Assembly: GCA_946479805.1 (NCBI GenBank)
Contig: CAMLHP010000029.1
Coordinates: 1-18,327 of the forward strand
Origin: an uncultured Gemmatimonadota bacterium
Lineage (GTDB): Bacteria > Gemmatimonadota > Gemmatimonadetes > Gemmatimonadales > GWC2-71-9
DNA: 18,327 nt
Reading direction: 5' to 3'
A model generated the notes under the pieces. That model saw nothing but the letters and a program-made list of their open reading frames with translations. It was not told the origin of the DNA and did no database searches. Below, in pieces: positions 7,959 through 16,902 of this stretch. The position numbers and the translations under genes are program-made. Positions within the stretch are counted from its first letter, which is position 1. Each line of letters starts with the position of its first letter.

Positions 7959-7966
7959 GGCGAATT

Positions 7967-10330
7967 CTAGTCGCCGATGGTGGCGAGTGCGCTTGCCGGC
8001 AACCAGCCGGTGCGCCCGCCGGACGCCTGCACCAGCCACCAATCGCCAGCGCGCCGATCCGGAACCACTGCCGCGCCCGGTGCCAGCGAGGCAACCTCGG
8101 GAGCGCGTCCATGGGGTGAGAGGCGCAGCGGCTCAGGCGCGACGAGAATCGCCAGCGGCCGCGCCTCATGCCATGCGAGACCGGCAGCGCCGGCGCCCAG
8201 CGCCAGGCCAGCAGCCAGGAGCAACCCGCTTCGGGTGGTGAAGCGCCGGCCGCGCCGGAAGAAGGACAGCCACCCACCGATCCAGAGAAGCAGCGCCAGC
8301 ATTCCCAGCTCCGCCGGCGCGACGGGAGGAACCCACGTTCGGCTGCGGGTGAAGCCGTCCACCGGTGGCACCAGCGCGAGGGCCCGGCGTACGGTCCGCG
8401 ATCGGGGCGTGAGCCGAGCGGCATCGACCCACGCAGCGAATGCGCGCGCATCCGAACCGAGCCGGTACTCTGCGGCACCCAGTCCATAGTGCGCGGCTGG
8501 CAGGTCGGGCTGCTGGTCCGCAGCTCGCTGGAAGGCGTCAGCGGCAGCGCGGTAGGCGCCCTCGCCGTACAGCTGCTGTGCCGACGCGGCCTGAGCCGCC
8601 AGGCGCAGCGGCAGCGCGCCGAGCGCCAGGGGAAGAAGCAGCGGCAGGAGGCCGAGCACCGGGCTTCGCCTTCGCTCCCGGTGGCGGGACTGTCCGCCCA
8701 GCTGCGACGTCAGCGCATCCATCTCGCGCGCCAATTCGGCTCCGCGGCGGCCGTCGCTGCCGCCAGGTCCGTATCTGGCGGAGAGAAACTCGTCGCGAAC
8801 GTCGGTTATTCGCCGAGCCAGAGCAGCGTCGACCCCCGACGCTCGCAGCGCCGCCACCAGCGCCGGCCCGGTGCGCACCTCGGCGTCGGGAACCAGGGCC
8901 CGCAAGGCAGCAAGCAGCCTCCTGTCCGACCCCGGGAGGCTGGGTGCATGATCGGTAGTGCGGCGCCGCCATCGCCGGCGCCACGAGTCGCGCAAGGTCA
9001 TACCGGCCGCAGCCAACGGCAGCAGCGCGGCCAGGCCGAGCCAGAAAGGAAGCGGCATCAGGCCTGCGAGGCGTGAAACCGGTGACCGGCCACCCGGCGC
9101 GAGCAGCGGCGGTGGTTCGGGGCGGGAAGACACGCGCTCATCCGGGGGCGCCACAGCCACCGTTACCGGGGCGCTGCCAAGCGTGCGGTAGCGTTCGGTG
9201 CCGAGATCGAAGTACGAGTACTCCACCGACGGCAGGCGCAAGGGACCTGCCGAGTCAGGCAGCGCGAGATAGCGAAACCGCTTGGTGCCGCCGAGCTCGC
9301 CTGCCTCACTGGTGATCCGGTCGTCGGTCCTGTCCTGGTAGTGGCGCAGTGACTCCGGCCACCTCAGCCCGGGTTCCGGCCAGAGCGCAACGTTGCCCTT
9401 GCCGGTCAGCGTGACCTCCACCGGCACTGCCTCGCCGGCACGTGATGCATTGGCGGCGGTGCGGGTCAGCTGCATGTCGCGGCCCACCGCGCCAGCGAAG
9501 CCGGCGGGCTTCCCGGCTTCGGGCAGCGGGTTCACCGTGATGCTCACCCGGTTGCTCTCGAGGTTGTAGCGCTCTTCCTGGCTGAAGAACTGAAGTGCCA
9601 CCGGAACACTGTACTGGAGCGAGGCAGGCGCAATCTCGAGCGTGCCCGGCACAAGGGGAAACACCACCTGATGCGAGATGAACAGGTCATACCACGTGCC
9701 GGCTACCTGCCGGCTGGCCGCGATACCCGGCGGCGTGGCCTGGGGATAGCTCCAAACCCCACTGAGGGTGGGAGGTGTGAGCGTGGGCGGCCGGCGCAGC
9801 CGGGCCCTGAGATCTCGCGGGAACCACGCCGCCGTCACGATGTCGATCTGTTCCCCGACGTACGCGCTCGACGAAGATGGCACCAGGGTCAGCGCCGGTT
9901 CTCCGGGGCGCCTGGGAGGTGGCGCACGCGCCAGCAGCTGGCGGACCCTGCTGGTGACCGTCCGGGTCGCGGGCCTTCCCCGCTCGACGACCAGGGTGAT
10001 CGAAGCGGCGCGCACCGTCGCGCCGCCCTGCTCGGCAGTGAAGGGACCCAGCTGGTGGGTGCCAGCCTCGAGCGCGCGGAGGACCAGCTCGATGGTGGAG
10101 ACCCGCTCGGTGCTGTCACCGAACGACATCTCGGATCGCTCGCTGCGCGACAGCACCTCGAATGCGTCGAGGTCGGGCAGCACGATCCGCATCGGCGCCG
10201 AACCACCGCTGGTGGCGCGCACGGTGATGACCACATCCTGCCCCACCTCCAGCTGGGTTCGGTCCACCGTCACTGCCAGCGTAGGGGGAGTGGCCTGGAT
10301 CAGCAGCAGTGCGGCAAGCGCCGGGATCAC
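7967..10330 (-). CDS. BatD-BatE fusion: oxygen-tolerance protein with TPR and SH3 domains
   Basis: The 787-residue protein has a signal peptide (1-20), a long periplasmic beta-rich BatD region (about 20-420), a membrane helix (about 427-446), a cytoplasmic, strongly basic then helical segment (447-555) and a second helix (556-578). After these come a TPR-like region (about 582-645), two more helices (672-691, 701-720) and a bacterial SH3-like tail (about 728-787, GDWWLV and GWLPASAL). Arg clusters at 450-457, 549-555 and 692-700 place the loops inside, so BatD, TPR and SH3 parts all face the periplasm. In Bacteroidota BatD and BatE (TPR + SH3) are separate proteins; here they are joined, and residues 556-583 resemble a retained BatE signal peptide. 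The GTG start at 10330 overlaps the batB-C stop (GTGA), with GGAGGGAAGGA just upstream. Bat proteins are linked to aerotolerance and envelope stress, but their biochemistry is unresolved. Confidence 0.88.
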   Translation of the reverse strand: MIPALAALLLIQATPPTLAVTVDRTQLEVGQDVVITVRATSGGSAPMRIVLPDLDAFEVLSRSERSEMSFGDSTERVSTIELVLRALEAGTHQLGPFTAEQGGATVRAASITLVVERGRPATRTVTSRVRQLLARAPPPRRPGEPALTLVPSSSSAYVGEQIDIVTAAWFPRDLRARLRRPPTLTPPTLSGVWSYPQATPPGIAASRQVAGTWYDLFISHQVVFPLVPGTLEIAPASLQYSVPVALQFFSQEERYNLESNRVSITVNPLPEAGKPAGFAGAVGRDMQLTRTAANASRAGEAVPVEVTLTGKGNVALWPEPGLRWPESLRHYQDRTDDRITSEAGELGGTKRFRYLALPDSAGPLRLPSVEYSYFDLGTERYRTLGSAPVTVAVAPPDERVSSRPEPPPLLAPGGRSPVSRLAGLMPLPFWLGLAALLPLAAAGMTLRDSWRRRWRRRTTDHAPSLPGSDRRLLAALRALVPDAEVRTGPALVAALRASGVDAALARRITDVRDEFLSARYGPGGSDGRRGAELAREMDALTSQLGGQSRHRERRRSPVLGLLPLLLPLALGALPLRLAAQAASAQQLYGEGAYRAAADAFQRAADQQPDLPAAHYGLGAAEYRLGSDARAFAAWVDAARLTPRSRTVRRALALVPPVDGFTRSRTWVPPVAPAELGMLALLLWIGGWLSFFRRGRRFTTRSGLLLAAGLALGAGAAGLAWHEARPLAILVAPEPLRLSPHGRAPEVASLAPGAAVVPDRRAGDWWLVQASGGRTGWLPASALATIGD

Positions 10331-11943
10331 CAGTCCTTCCCTCCGGAGGAACTGGTGCGTACCCGACGCTGCTGATCCTGGCGGGTCTCGCGCTCCTCAC
10401 GCGCCATCGACTCGAGTATCTGCTCGGCCTGGTTCTCGCTCATGCCTCCGCTCGGGGGAGGGGGCGCAGGTGGTGGGGGCGCACCGCCTCCGCCGCCACC
10501 GCCTCCGCCGCCGGAAGCAGGGGGAGGCTCAGGCGGACGCATCCGCTCAGCCAGTTCGAGGTTCCAGCGTGCCCGTTCCGAACCCGGTTGCAGCAGAAGT
10601 GCCTGGCGGAGCGTCGAGACCGCGGCTTCCACCATCTCGCCGCGCTTGGCAGAGTCCTGCCGCGCCTCCATCAGGCTCACAACGCCGAGGTTGTACAGGG
10701 CCCGGTAGCGGAGCTGGGGATCGAGCGACTTGGCCGCCTCGGTCAGCGCGCCGCGCGCCACGTCGAGCCGGCCTGCCTCGAGAGCCGCTGTCCCCGCGTT
10801 GTAGAACGCGGTGTCGCGTGCGATGGTGCCGCGGGCCGCCTCGAGATATGCGCTCGTTGCCGCCTCGGCCGATCCCCCTCTCAGGGCCCGCTCACCGGCT
10901 GAAGGACGCTGTGCCGCGGCGGTGGACCAGCCGAAGGCCAGCAGCAGCACGAAGAGCGAGGCTCCCCGGCGGGTCAGCGTGTGGAGGCCCAGCAGCAGTG
11001 CCGCGACCAGCAGCGGAATCCATGCGCGTGGGAGCAGGTCGCTGGCGCGGGTCTGGGTGGTGGGATTCCGCTTGAACGTGGCCATGACCGCCGCCGCGGC
11101 ACCGGCCTGGTCGGGAGCGTCGGCAGGGATCAGCGTGGCGTCGGCCGCATCGGCCAGCAGGGTGAACGTCTCGTCCATCCGGCGGGTGATCACCACGCTG
11201 CCGTTCTGGTCCAGCTTGTACTCGATGAGGGTCCCGGCAGAATCACGAATGGGAATGCGCACACCCTGGGTCTCGCCTTCCGCGATCAGCACCAGCCGGA
11301 CTCCCGCGTCCCTGAGCCGGGATGCCGCCTCACGGATTCCGTCCAGAGAATCGTGAGCCTCGCCGTCGGTGAAGAGGACCAGCACGCGGTCGCCCACTTC
11401 CTCCGCGGCGGCCAGAAGTTCGGTGCCCTGGGACAGCACCGCAGCCAGGTTGCTGCCACCGGTGCCCGCGAGGTCGGGATCGAGGGCGTCGAGATGCATC
11501 CGCACCGCGCTGCCGTCCACCGTGAGCGGCGACAGGATATAGCTTCGCCCCGCAAATGCGATGAGCCCGATGCGGTCGCCATCGCTGTCCTGCACCAGTC
11601 GCCGCGCCTCCTGCAGCGCCCGTTCGAGCCGGCTGGGTCGGGTGTCCTCGGCCAGCATGGACCGGCTGATGTCGATGGCGAGAACCATGCTAAGTGCCCT
11701 GGTATCGCTGGTGATCCGGCCCCGGCCCCCGCGAGGGCCGGCCAGCGCCACAAGTCCCGCCAGGATCACGAGCCCGAGCACCAGTGGCGTCCAGCGACCC
11801 CGCCGGGCACTGAGCGCCGCCAGCTCGTGAGACCAGGCCCGCGCCAGCGCCCGCCGGCGACGGCGAGTGCGCCAGAGCCAGATGCCGGCCGCCAGAGCCA
11901 CCACGGGAGCGAGGTAGAGGAGATACGGGTACTCGAAGATCAT
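10327..11943 (-). CDS. BatB-BatC fusion: membrane VWA protein with TPR and BatC tail
   Basis: This 538-residue protein starts as a BatB-type VWA protein, with membrane helices at about 8-23 and 53-69 and a VWA domain with MIDAS motif DISRSM (91-96) and FTDGE (191-195). A further helix lies at about 308-323. Next comes a signal-peptide-like stretch (329-344, ending STAAAQ) and a TPR-like region (about 350-465). Last are a low-complexity Gly/Pro linker and a C-terminal segment, SENQAEQILESMAREERET (502-520), typical of BatC. BatB and BatC are normally separate neighbouring genes, so this is a fusion in which the TPR part should be periplasmic. The ATG overlaps the batA stop (ATGA). Function by family: metal-dependent VWA protein-protein contacts within a MoxR-driven envelope complex. 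Confidence 0.9.
   Translation of the reverse strand: MIFEYPYLLYLAPVVALAAGIWLWRTRRRRRALARAWSHELAALSARRGRWTPLVLGLVILAGLVALAGPRGGRGRITSDTRALSMVLAIDISRSMLAEDTRPSRLERALQEARRLVQDSDGDRIGLIAFAGRSYILSPLTVDGSAVRMHLDALDPDLAGTGGSNLAAVLSQGTELLAAAEEVGDRVLVLFTDGEAHDSLDGIREAASRLRDAGVRLVLIAEGETQGVRIPIRDSAGTLIEYKLDQNGSVVITRRMDETFTLLADAADATLIPADAPDQAGAAAAVMATFKRNPTTQTRASDLLPRAWIPLLVAALLLGLHTLTRRGASLFVLLLAFGWSTAAAQRPSAGERALRGGSAEAATSAYLEAARGTIARDTAFYNAGTAALEAGRLDVARGALTEAAKSLDPQLRYRALYNLGVVSLMEARQDSAKRGEMVEAAVSTLRQALLLQPGSERARWNLELAERMRPPEPPPASGGGGGGGGGGAPPPPAPPPPSGGMSENQAEQILESMAREERETRQDQQRRVRTSSSGGKDW
10444..10533 (-). repeat. Gly/Pro low-complexity linker inside batB-C
   Basis: Residues 471-500 of the BatB-BatC protein are almost only Pro, Gly, Ala and Ser, with ten consecutive glycines (478-487, DNA 10483-10512) followed by PPPPAPPPPSGG. 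The DNA is a GGC/GGA/GGT-rich near-trinucleotide repeat and could vary in length by slippage. It lies between the TPR region and the conserved BatC tail, so it is probably a flexible spacer. Confidence 0.8.
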
Positions 11944-12911
11944 GGCAGCCGCACCACCAGTGTCGCGCCCAGCAGCAGCTCGAGCCCCAGCGCGAACAGG
12001 CCGAGCAGTGCGAGCGGCCGGGTGGCCTCGTCGAAGCGGGCGTAACGCATCACCTGGATCGGGGTCTTCTCCAGCTGGTCGATCTGCGCAAAGACCCGGC
12101 TGAGTGCCTCGGTGTCGGTGGCGCGGAAGTAACGGCCGCCTGTGCTCTGGGCGATCTCGCGCATGAGCGGCTCGTCGATCCGCACCGGGAGCATCTCGTA
12201 ACGGAAGCCGCCGACGCCGCGGCCCGTCGGGATGGGCGCCTCGCCGATGGTCCCCACCCCGATGGTGTACACCTTGATGCCGTATGCCGCGGCGGTGCGC
12301 GCAGCGGTGCGCGGGTCTATCAGCCCCTTGTTGTTCTCCCCGTCGGTGAGGAGCAGCACGACCTTCGACTTGTCGGGGCTCTTCCGAAGCCGGTTGACGG
12401 CAACCGCCAGTCCGCTGCCGATGGCTGTGCCATCCTCGAGTGACCCGATGGCCAGCGCCATCACGGCCTGTTCAATGACCGGATAGTCGAGCGTCAGCGG
12501 CACCTGGGTGAGAGCCTCGCCCGCGAATGCCACCAGACCTATGCGGTCAGCGCGGCGGCCCCGTATGAACCCGACAGCCTGCTGCTTGGCAACCTGCAGC
12601 CGGTTGGACGGCGCGAAGTCCTCGGCGAGCATGCTGCTGGAGATGTCCAGCGCAATGACGATGGAGATCCCCTCCTGCTTGATCTCCACGTCGTCGCCAC
12701 CGATCCTGGGCCCCGCGGCGCCGATGATGAATGCAGACAGAGCGATGCCGCGCAACACGGGCGGCAGCCGGCTCCACCAGGGCGACCTTGCCGCCGCCGC
12801 CGCAAGCGACACATCACTGAAGCGCACGGTCTCCGAAGTCCGGCGGCGGCGGAGGTACCACAGCGGCAGGAGCAGCAGGAGGAGCAGTAGCAGTGGTCGC
12901 GCGAATGTCAT
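11940..12911 (-). CDS. batA: BatA, VWA-domain aerotolerance membrane protein
   Basis: The 323-residue protein has an N-terminal membrane helix made largely of leucines (7-20), a short basic loop, a second helix (about 53-68) and a VWA domain (about 82-270). The VWA domain carries MIDAS motif DISSSM (89-94) and the LLLTDGENNKG strand-loop. The protein ends with a helix near its C-terminus (about 302-321). The two-helix plus VWA plus C-terminal helix layout is that of BatA. It starts with ATG at 12911, overlapping the preceding gene by ATGA, with GGAG about 10 nt upstream. It overlaps batB-C at its end. BatA and BatB VWA domains are thought to act together with MoxR; the intact MIDAS in both suggests both bind metal and a partner. 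Confidence 0.93.
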   Translation of the reverse strand: MTFARPLLLLLLLLLPLWYLRRRRTSETVRFSDVSLAAAAARSPWWSRLPPVLRGIALSAFIIGAAGPRIGGDDVEIKQEGISIVIALDISSSMLAEDFAPSNRLQVAKQQAVGFIRGRRADRIGLVAFAGEALTQVPLTLDYPVIEQAVMALAIGSLEDGTAIGSGLAVAVNRLRKSPDKSKVVLLLTDGENNKGLIDPRTAARTAAAYGIKVYTIGVGTIGEAPIPTGRGVGGFRYEMLPVRIDEPLMREIAQSTGGRYFRATDTEALSRVFAQIDQLEKTPIQVMRYARFDEATRPLALLGLFALGLELLLGATLVVRLP

Positions 12912-13720
12912 GAGCCCGGCTCCGTCCTGAGCCTCGCCCGCAGCACCTCGGCCTCACTGTAAAGAGCTTCCGCGTCAGCCGCCGCCAGCGGGGCGAAGCG
13001 TGCTGAATCGAGCTGGTTCAGCAGCCGCTCGACATCGTTGACCGGGAGTACCGGCTTTCGGTCGCGCAGCACGGCTATCGCATCGGCCGCATCGAGCCCC
13101 GCATGAGCTGCCGGGTCGGCTTCCTGCATCGCGAGGCGAAGCCTGCCGGAAGCCAGCGAGAGCACCGAGCGAACTTCCCCGGCATCGGCCCAGTCCGACA
13201 CTGGAACCAGCGGAGCGGCCGGCGCTGGCTCGGGCGGGGGCGCCTCGCCCCGCCTCCGCCACCACCATTGGAGTGGCAGGACCAGCGCCAGCACCAGCGC
13301 GGCGGCAATCAGCGGGGGAAGAAACGTGACGCTGCGCCGGCTCACGATCGTTGCCGGTGGCTGGATGGCGAGCTCTTCCACCGGGCGGTCGGGCAGCACG
13401 CTCCGGACCGTGAAAGTCGCACTGGACGTTGGGAGCGAATCGGTGGACCCGTCGGCGCCAACGAGCACTGCACCCGGCAACCTTACCGTGTGGCTTCCGG
13501 CGGTCCAGGCCACCAGGGGAAATCGCAGGACGGCGCTGTCGCCCTGGGCCGTGAGCACCGGAGGTCCCAGGAGCTCGACCTCACCCACTGGCTGCCAATC
13601 AGGCGGCCGAACCCTCGCGTCAGCAGGCACCCGAACGACGCGGCTGATCCAGATCGTATCGCCCACCGCGGGCTGAGCGGCGGGCGACTGGGCCAGCAGG
13701 AGCAGCAGCGGAATCATCAT
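12908..13720 (-). CDS. Single-pass Bat-locus protein with BatD-like tail, function unknown
   Basis: A short signal peptide (about 1-16) is followed by a beta-rich periplasmic domain (about 20-125), one membrane helix (about 133-153), a basic WWWRRR stop-transfer, a Pro/Ala linker (158-175) and a cytoplasmic helical domain (about 176-270). Length is 270 residues. The gene sits between the DUF58 gene and batA, where many bat operons carry a poorly described membrane protein of this kind, sometimes called BatD-like or DUF4381-like; I cannot assign it to either family by eye. Its tail contains LDSARFAP (237-244), which resembles FLSARYGP (515-522) in the BatD-E fusion of the same operon. The ATG at 13720 overlaps the DUF58 stop (ATGA), without a visible ribosome binding site, so it is probably coupled. 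Confidence 0.8.
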   Translation of the reverse strand: MMIPLLLLLAQSPAAQPAVGDTIWISRVVRVPADARVRPPDWQPVGEVELLGPPVLTAQGDSAVLRFPLVAWTAGSHTVRLPGAVLVGADGSTDSLPTSSATFTVRSVLPDRPVEELAIQPPATIVSRRSVTFLPPLIAAALVLALVLPLQWWWRRRGEAPPPEPAPAAPLVPVSDWADAGEVRSVLSLASGRLRLAMQEADPAAHAGLDAADAIAVLRDRKPVLPVNDVERLLNQLDSARFAPLAAADAEALYSEAEVLRARLRTEPGS

Positions 13721-14604
13721 CCGCGGCGCAGCCGCTTGGCCCGGAGCGCGAAGGCGCGCCGGAGCGGGATCGCGTAGTCGCTGCCGGTGGTGAGCGTGAC
13801 CGTGTCCACACCCGCTGCCTTCAGAAGGCGGGCACGTTCTTCCCGGCGGCGCTCGGCCAGCACCTGGATCCGGTCTCGAGTTTCCCTGCTCCCGGTGTCG
13901 AGCATCACGCGCTCACCGGTCTCGGCGTCCTCAAGCTCGAGCCACCCGGACTCAGGCAGCTCCTGCTCGCGCCTGTCCTCCACGACTATAGCCACCACCT
14001 CGTGGCGTGCTGCCAGTCTCCGAAGTGGCCGTTCCCATCCCTCGGCCAGGAAGTCAGACAGCACCACCACGATGCTGTGGTGCCGGAGCAGCCGGGTGGC
14101 GTAGGTGAGGCCGACGGCGAGGTTGGTGTGGCGGCCTTCGGGGCTGAAGGCGATGAGGTCGCGGATCACCCGCAGTGCGTGCCGCCGTCCCTTGCGAGGA
14201 GGGATCACCTGCTCCACTTCGTCGGCGAACAGCAGAGCACCGACACGGTCGTTCTGGGCGGCCGCGGCTAGCGCGAGCACGGCACCGACCTCCACAGCCA
14301 GCGCGGACTTGGTCATCGGTTCGCCGAAGCGGGTCGAGCCGCTCTGGTCGACCACCAGCATGACCGTGAGTTCCCGCTCCTCGGTGAAGGTCTTGACGTA
14401 CGGACTCGCCATCCGGGCGGATACGTTCCAGTCGATGGTGCGGAAATCGTCGCCCGGCTCGTAGTTGCGGACTTCGGCGAACTCCATGCCCTGCCCCCGG
14501 AACATCGACCGGTACTCGCCTGCGAACAGCGAGGTGACCAGGCCGCGGGTGCGGAGCTCGATCGCCTTGACCTGCTTGAGGACGTCGGGAGAGACCGTAG
14601 CCAT
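13717..14604 (-). CDS. DUF58 domain protein, MoxR partner
   Basis: This 295-residue soluble protein has the DUF58 core signature, with DFRTIDWNVSARMASPYVK around residues 53-71, and a VWA-like fold with a MIDAS-type motif DQSGST (86-91). Later comes VLSDF, the second metal-loop strand. It has no membrane helix or signal peptide, so it is a cytoplasmic, short form of the family. DUF58 genes almost always follow moxR, as here, and are thought to work with the ATPase; the biochemical role is unknown. The ATG at 14604 is 5 nt after the moxR TAA, with AAGG close upstream. It ends in an ATGA overlap with the next gene. Confidence 0.93.
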   Translation of the reverse strand: MATVSPDVLKQVKAIELRTRGLVTSLFAGEYRSMFRGQGMEFAEVRNYEPGDDFRTIDWNVSARMASPYVKTFTEERELTVMLVVDQSGSTRFGEPMTKSALAVEVGAVLALAAAAQNDRVGALLFADEVEQVIPPRKGRRHALRVIRDLIAFSPEGRHTNLAVGLTYATRLLRHHSIVVVLSDFLAEGWERPLRRLAARHEVVAIVVEDRREQELPESGWLELEDAETGERVMLDTGSRETRDRIQVLAERRREERARLLKAAGVDTVTLTTGSDYAIPLRRAFALRAKRLRRG

Positions 14605-14609
14605 GCGCC

Positions 14610-15575
<966 letters not shown>

Positions 15576-15579
15576 GCCG

Positions 15580-15585
15580 CTCCTC
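15580..15585 (-). promoter_or_regulatory. Ribosome binding site deciding the moxR start
   Basis: GAGGAG on the minus strand lies 4 nt before ATG 15575 and just after the rluB TGA (15587-15589). It is among the best Shine-Dalgarno matches in the window, which suggests that the Bat block is translated independently of rluB. Confidence 0.6.
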
Positions 15586-15586
15586 G

Positions 15587-16318
15587 TCATTCGTCGTTGG
15601 GATCCATGCCCACGGCCTTGTACAGCGCCCGCTCCTCGACCGGGGTAAGCGGCCGGTAGCGGCCTGGAGCCAGGTCGCCCAGGCGCACCGGGCCGTAGGA
15701 AAGCCGCGCCAGCCGGTCCACCTTGAGGCCCATGGCCTCGCACCACCGCCTGACCACCCGGTTCCGTCCTTCCAGCAGCGTCACGTCCAGGATGCTGCGA
15801 CCATCCTTGCCCGGACGCACGCGCACCTCCTTCGGTTCCACCGGACGGCCATCGAGCACCACCTTGTTGCGCGCCTCGGCCTCTATTTCGCCCGCGCTCC
15901 TGCCATGCACCAGCGCGGTATAGCGGCGCTCGATCCGGTATTTTGGATGGGTGAGTCGGTGGACCGCCTCGCCATCGGTGGTGAGCAGCAGCAGTCCCGT
16001 GGTCATGACGTCGAGCCGGCCCACATAGGTCAACCCGGCGGCATTGGGCAGAAAGTCGAACACCGTTCGCCGGCCCGCATCGTCCGACGCAGTCGTGACC
16101 ACACCCAAGGGCTTGTGAAAGGCCAGCCAGCGACGATCGACGACCTGCACCCTGCGGCCCCGCACCGTGATCTTCTGGCGCGCTGGATCCACCTTGCTGC
16201 CCAACTCGGCCACCTTCCCGTCCACCCGAACCTTGCCCTCGCGTATGAGCGTCTCCGCCGCCCGCCGCGAAGCCACGCCGGCACGCGCAAGCGCCCGCTG
16301 CAATCGCATCTCGCTCAT
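15587..16318 (-). CDS. rluB: rRNA pseudouridine synthase, RsuA/RluB/E/F family
   Basis: The enzyme converts a uridine of rRNA to pseudouridine; RluB members act on 23S U2605. The 243-residue protein has an N-terminal S4 RNA-binding domain (about 4-60, with RLQRALARAGVASRRAAE at 5-22). The catalytic domain carries the motif GRLDVMTTGLLLLTTDG (100-116), with D103 the predicted catalytic Asp, and EGRNRVVRRWCEA later. Length agrees with RluB. Position right after scpA-scpB is common and favours RluB over RsuA or RluE, but substrate identity is inferred. ATG 16318 overlaps the scpB stop (ATGA); an ATG at residue 4 is a less likely start. Confidence 0.9.
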   Translation of the reverse strand: MSEMRLQRALARAGVASRRAAETLIREGKVRVDGKVAELGSKVDPARQKITVRGRRVQVVDRRWLAFHKPLGVVTTASDDAGRRTVFDFLPNAAGLTYVGRLDVMTTGLLLLTTDGEAVHRLTHPKYRIERRYTALVHGRSAGEIEAEARNKVVLDGRPVEPKEVRVRPGKDGRSILDVTLLEGRNRVVRRWCEAMGLKVDRLARLSYGPVRLGDLAPGRYRPLTPVEERALYKAVGMDPNDE

Positions 16319-16902
16319 CCGTCGGACGGCAGCGCTACGCTCGCCTCCTCGGCGTGCTCGGCATCCACCGGCTGGTGCGGAACCAGTGCGACGCTGAGCT
16401 CCTCCGCCCGCGGCAGGTCGGCGAGGTCGCGGAGCCCGAGCAGCTCGAGGAACAGCGGCGTTGTGCCATAGAGCAGCGGCCGTCCCATCCCCTCGGCCCG
16501 TCCTGTCACCTCGATGAGTCCTCGCTCCTGCAGCGTGCGCAGCACACCGCCGGCCGAAACCCCGCGAATCTCCTCGATCTCGGCCCGCCCCACCGGCTGG
16601 CGGTAGGCGATGACGGCGAGCGTCTCCAGCGTGGCGGCGCTGAGCCGTGGAGTACGCTGGGAGAACTGGGCCCGTTCCAGGGCCTCCGCGTGGACCGCGC
16701 GGGTGACAATCTGATGACCGCCAGCCAGCTCGACCAGTTCCACCCCGTGCCCCTCGTAATCGTAGTGCTCGCGGAGCTGGTCCAGGGCCGTGCGGACATC
16801 CGCCAGCGACGCATCTGCGTCGAGCAGGCAGAGCTCCTCGACCGCGAGCGGCCGGTCAGCGGCGAAGAGCGCTGCTTCAAGCAGTTGGGCTAGCGGGATC
16901 AT
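16315..16902 (-). CDS. scpB: Segregation and condensation protein B
   Basis: ScpB binds ScpA and the SMC head, forming the kleisin subcomplex of bacterial condensin that organises newly replicated DNA. The 195-residue product has the two winged-helix domains of the family: LAQLLEAALFAADRPL near the N-terminus, and TLETLAVIAYRQPVGRAEIEEIRGVS (about 91-116), the best conserved ScpB stretch, followed by GRPLLYGTT and FLELLGL. An acidic tail follows. The start is the ATG at 16902; a GTG lies directly before it at 16905 and would add one residue. The gene overlaps the end of scpA by about 26 nt and ends in an ATGA overlap with rluB. The smc gene is not in the window. Confidence 0.96.
   Translation of the reverse strand: MIPLAQLLEAALFAADRPLAVEELCLLDADASLADVRTALDQLREHYDYEGHGVELVELAGGHQIVTRAVHAEALERAQFSQRTPRLSAATLETLAVIAYRQPVGRAEIEEIRGVSAGGVLRTLQERGLIEVTGRAEGMGRPLLYGTTPLFLELLGLRDLADLPRAEELSVALVPHQPVDAEHAEEASVALPSDG

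Noticed and set aside
7959..8042. Upstream extension of mutL to 8042
   Set aside because: It overlaps the SH3 end of batD-E and adds an Arg/His-rich stretch before the canonical MutL start.
15576..15746. Upstream extension of moxR to 15746
   Set aside because: It lies within rluB and gives a Gly/Pro/Arg-rich sequence unlike MoxR. The ribosome binding site at 15580-15585 and the conserved start favour 15575.
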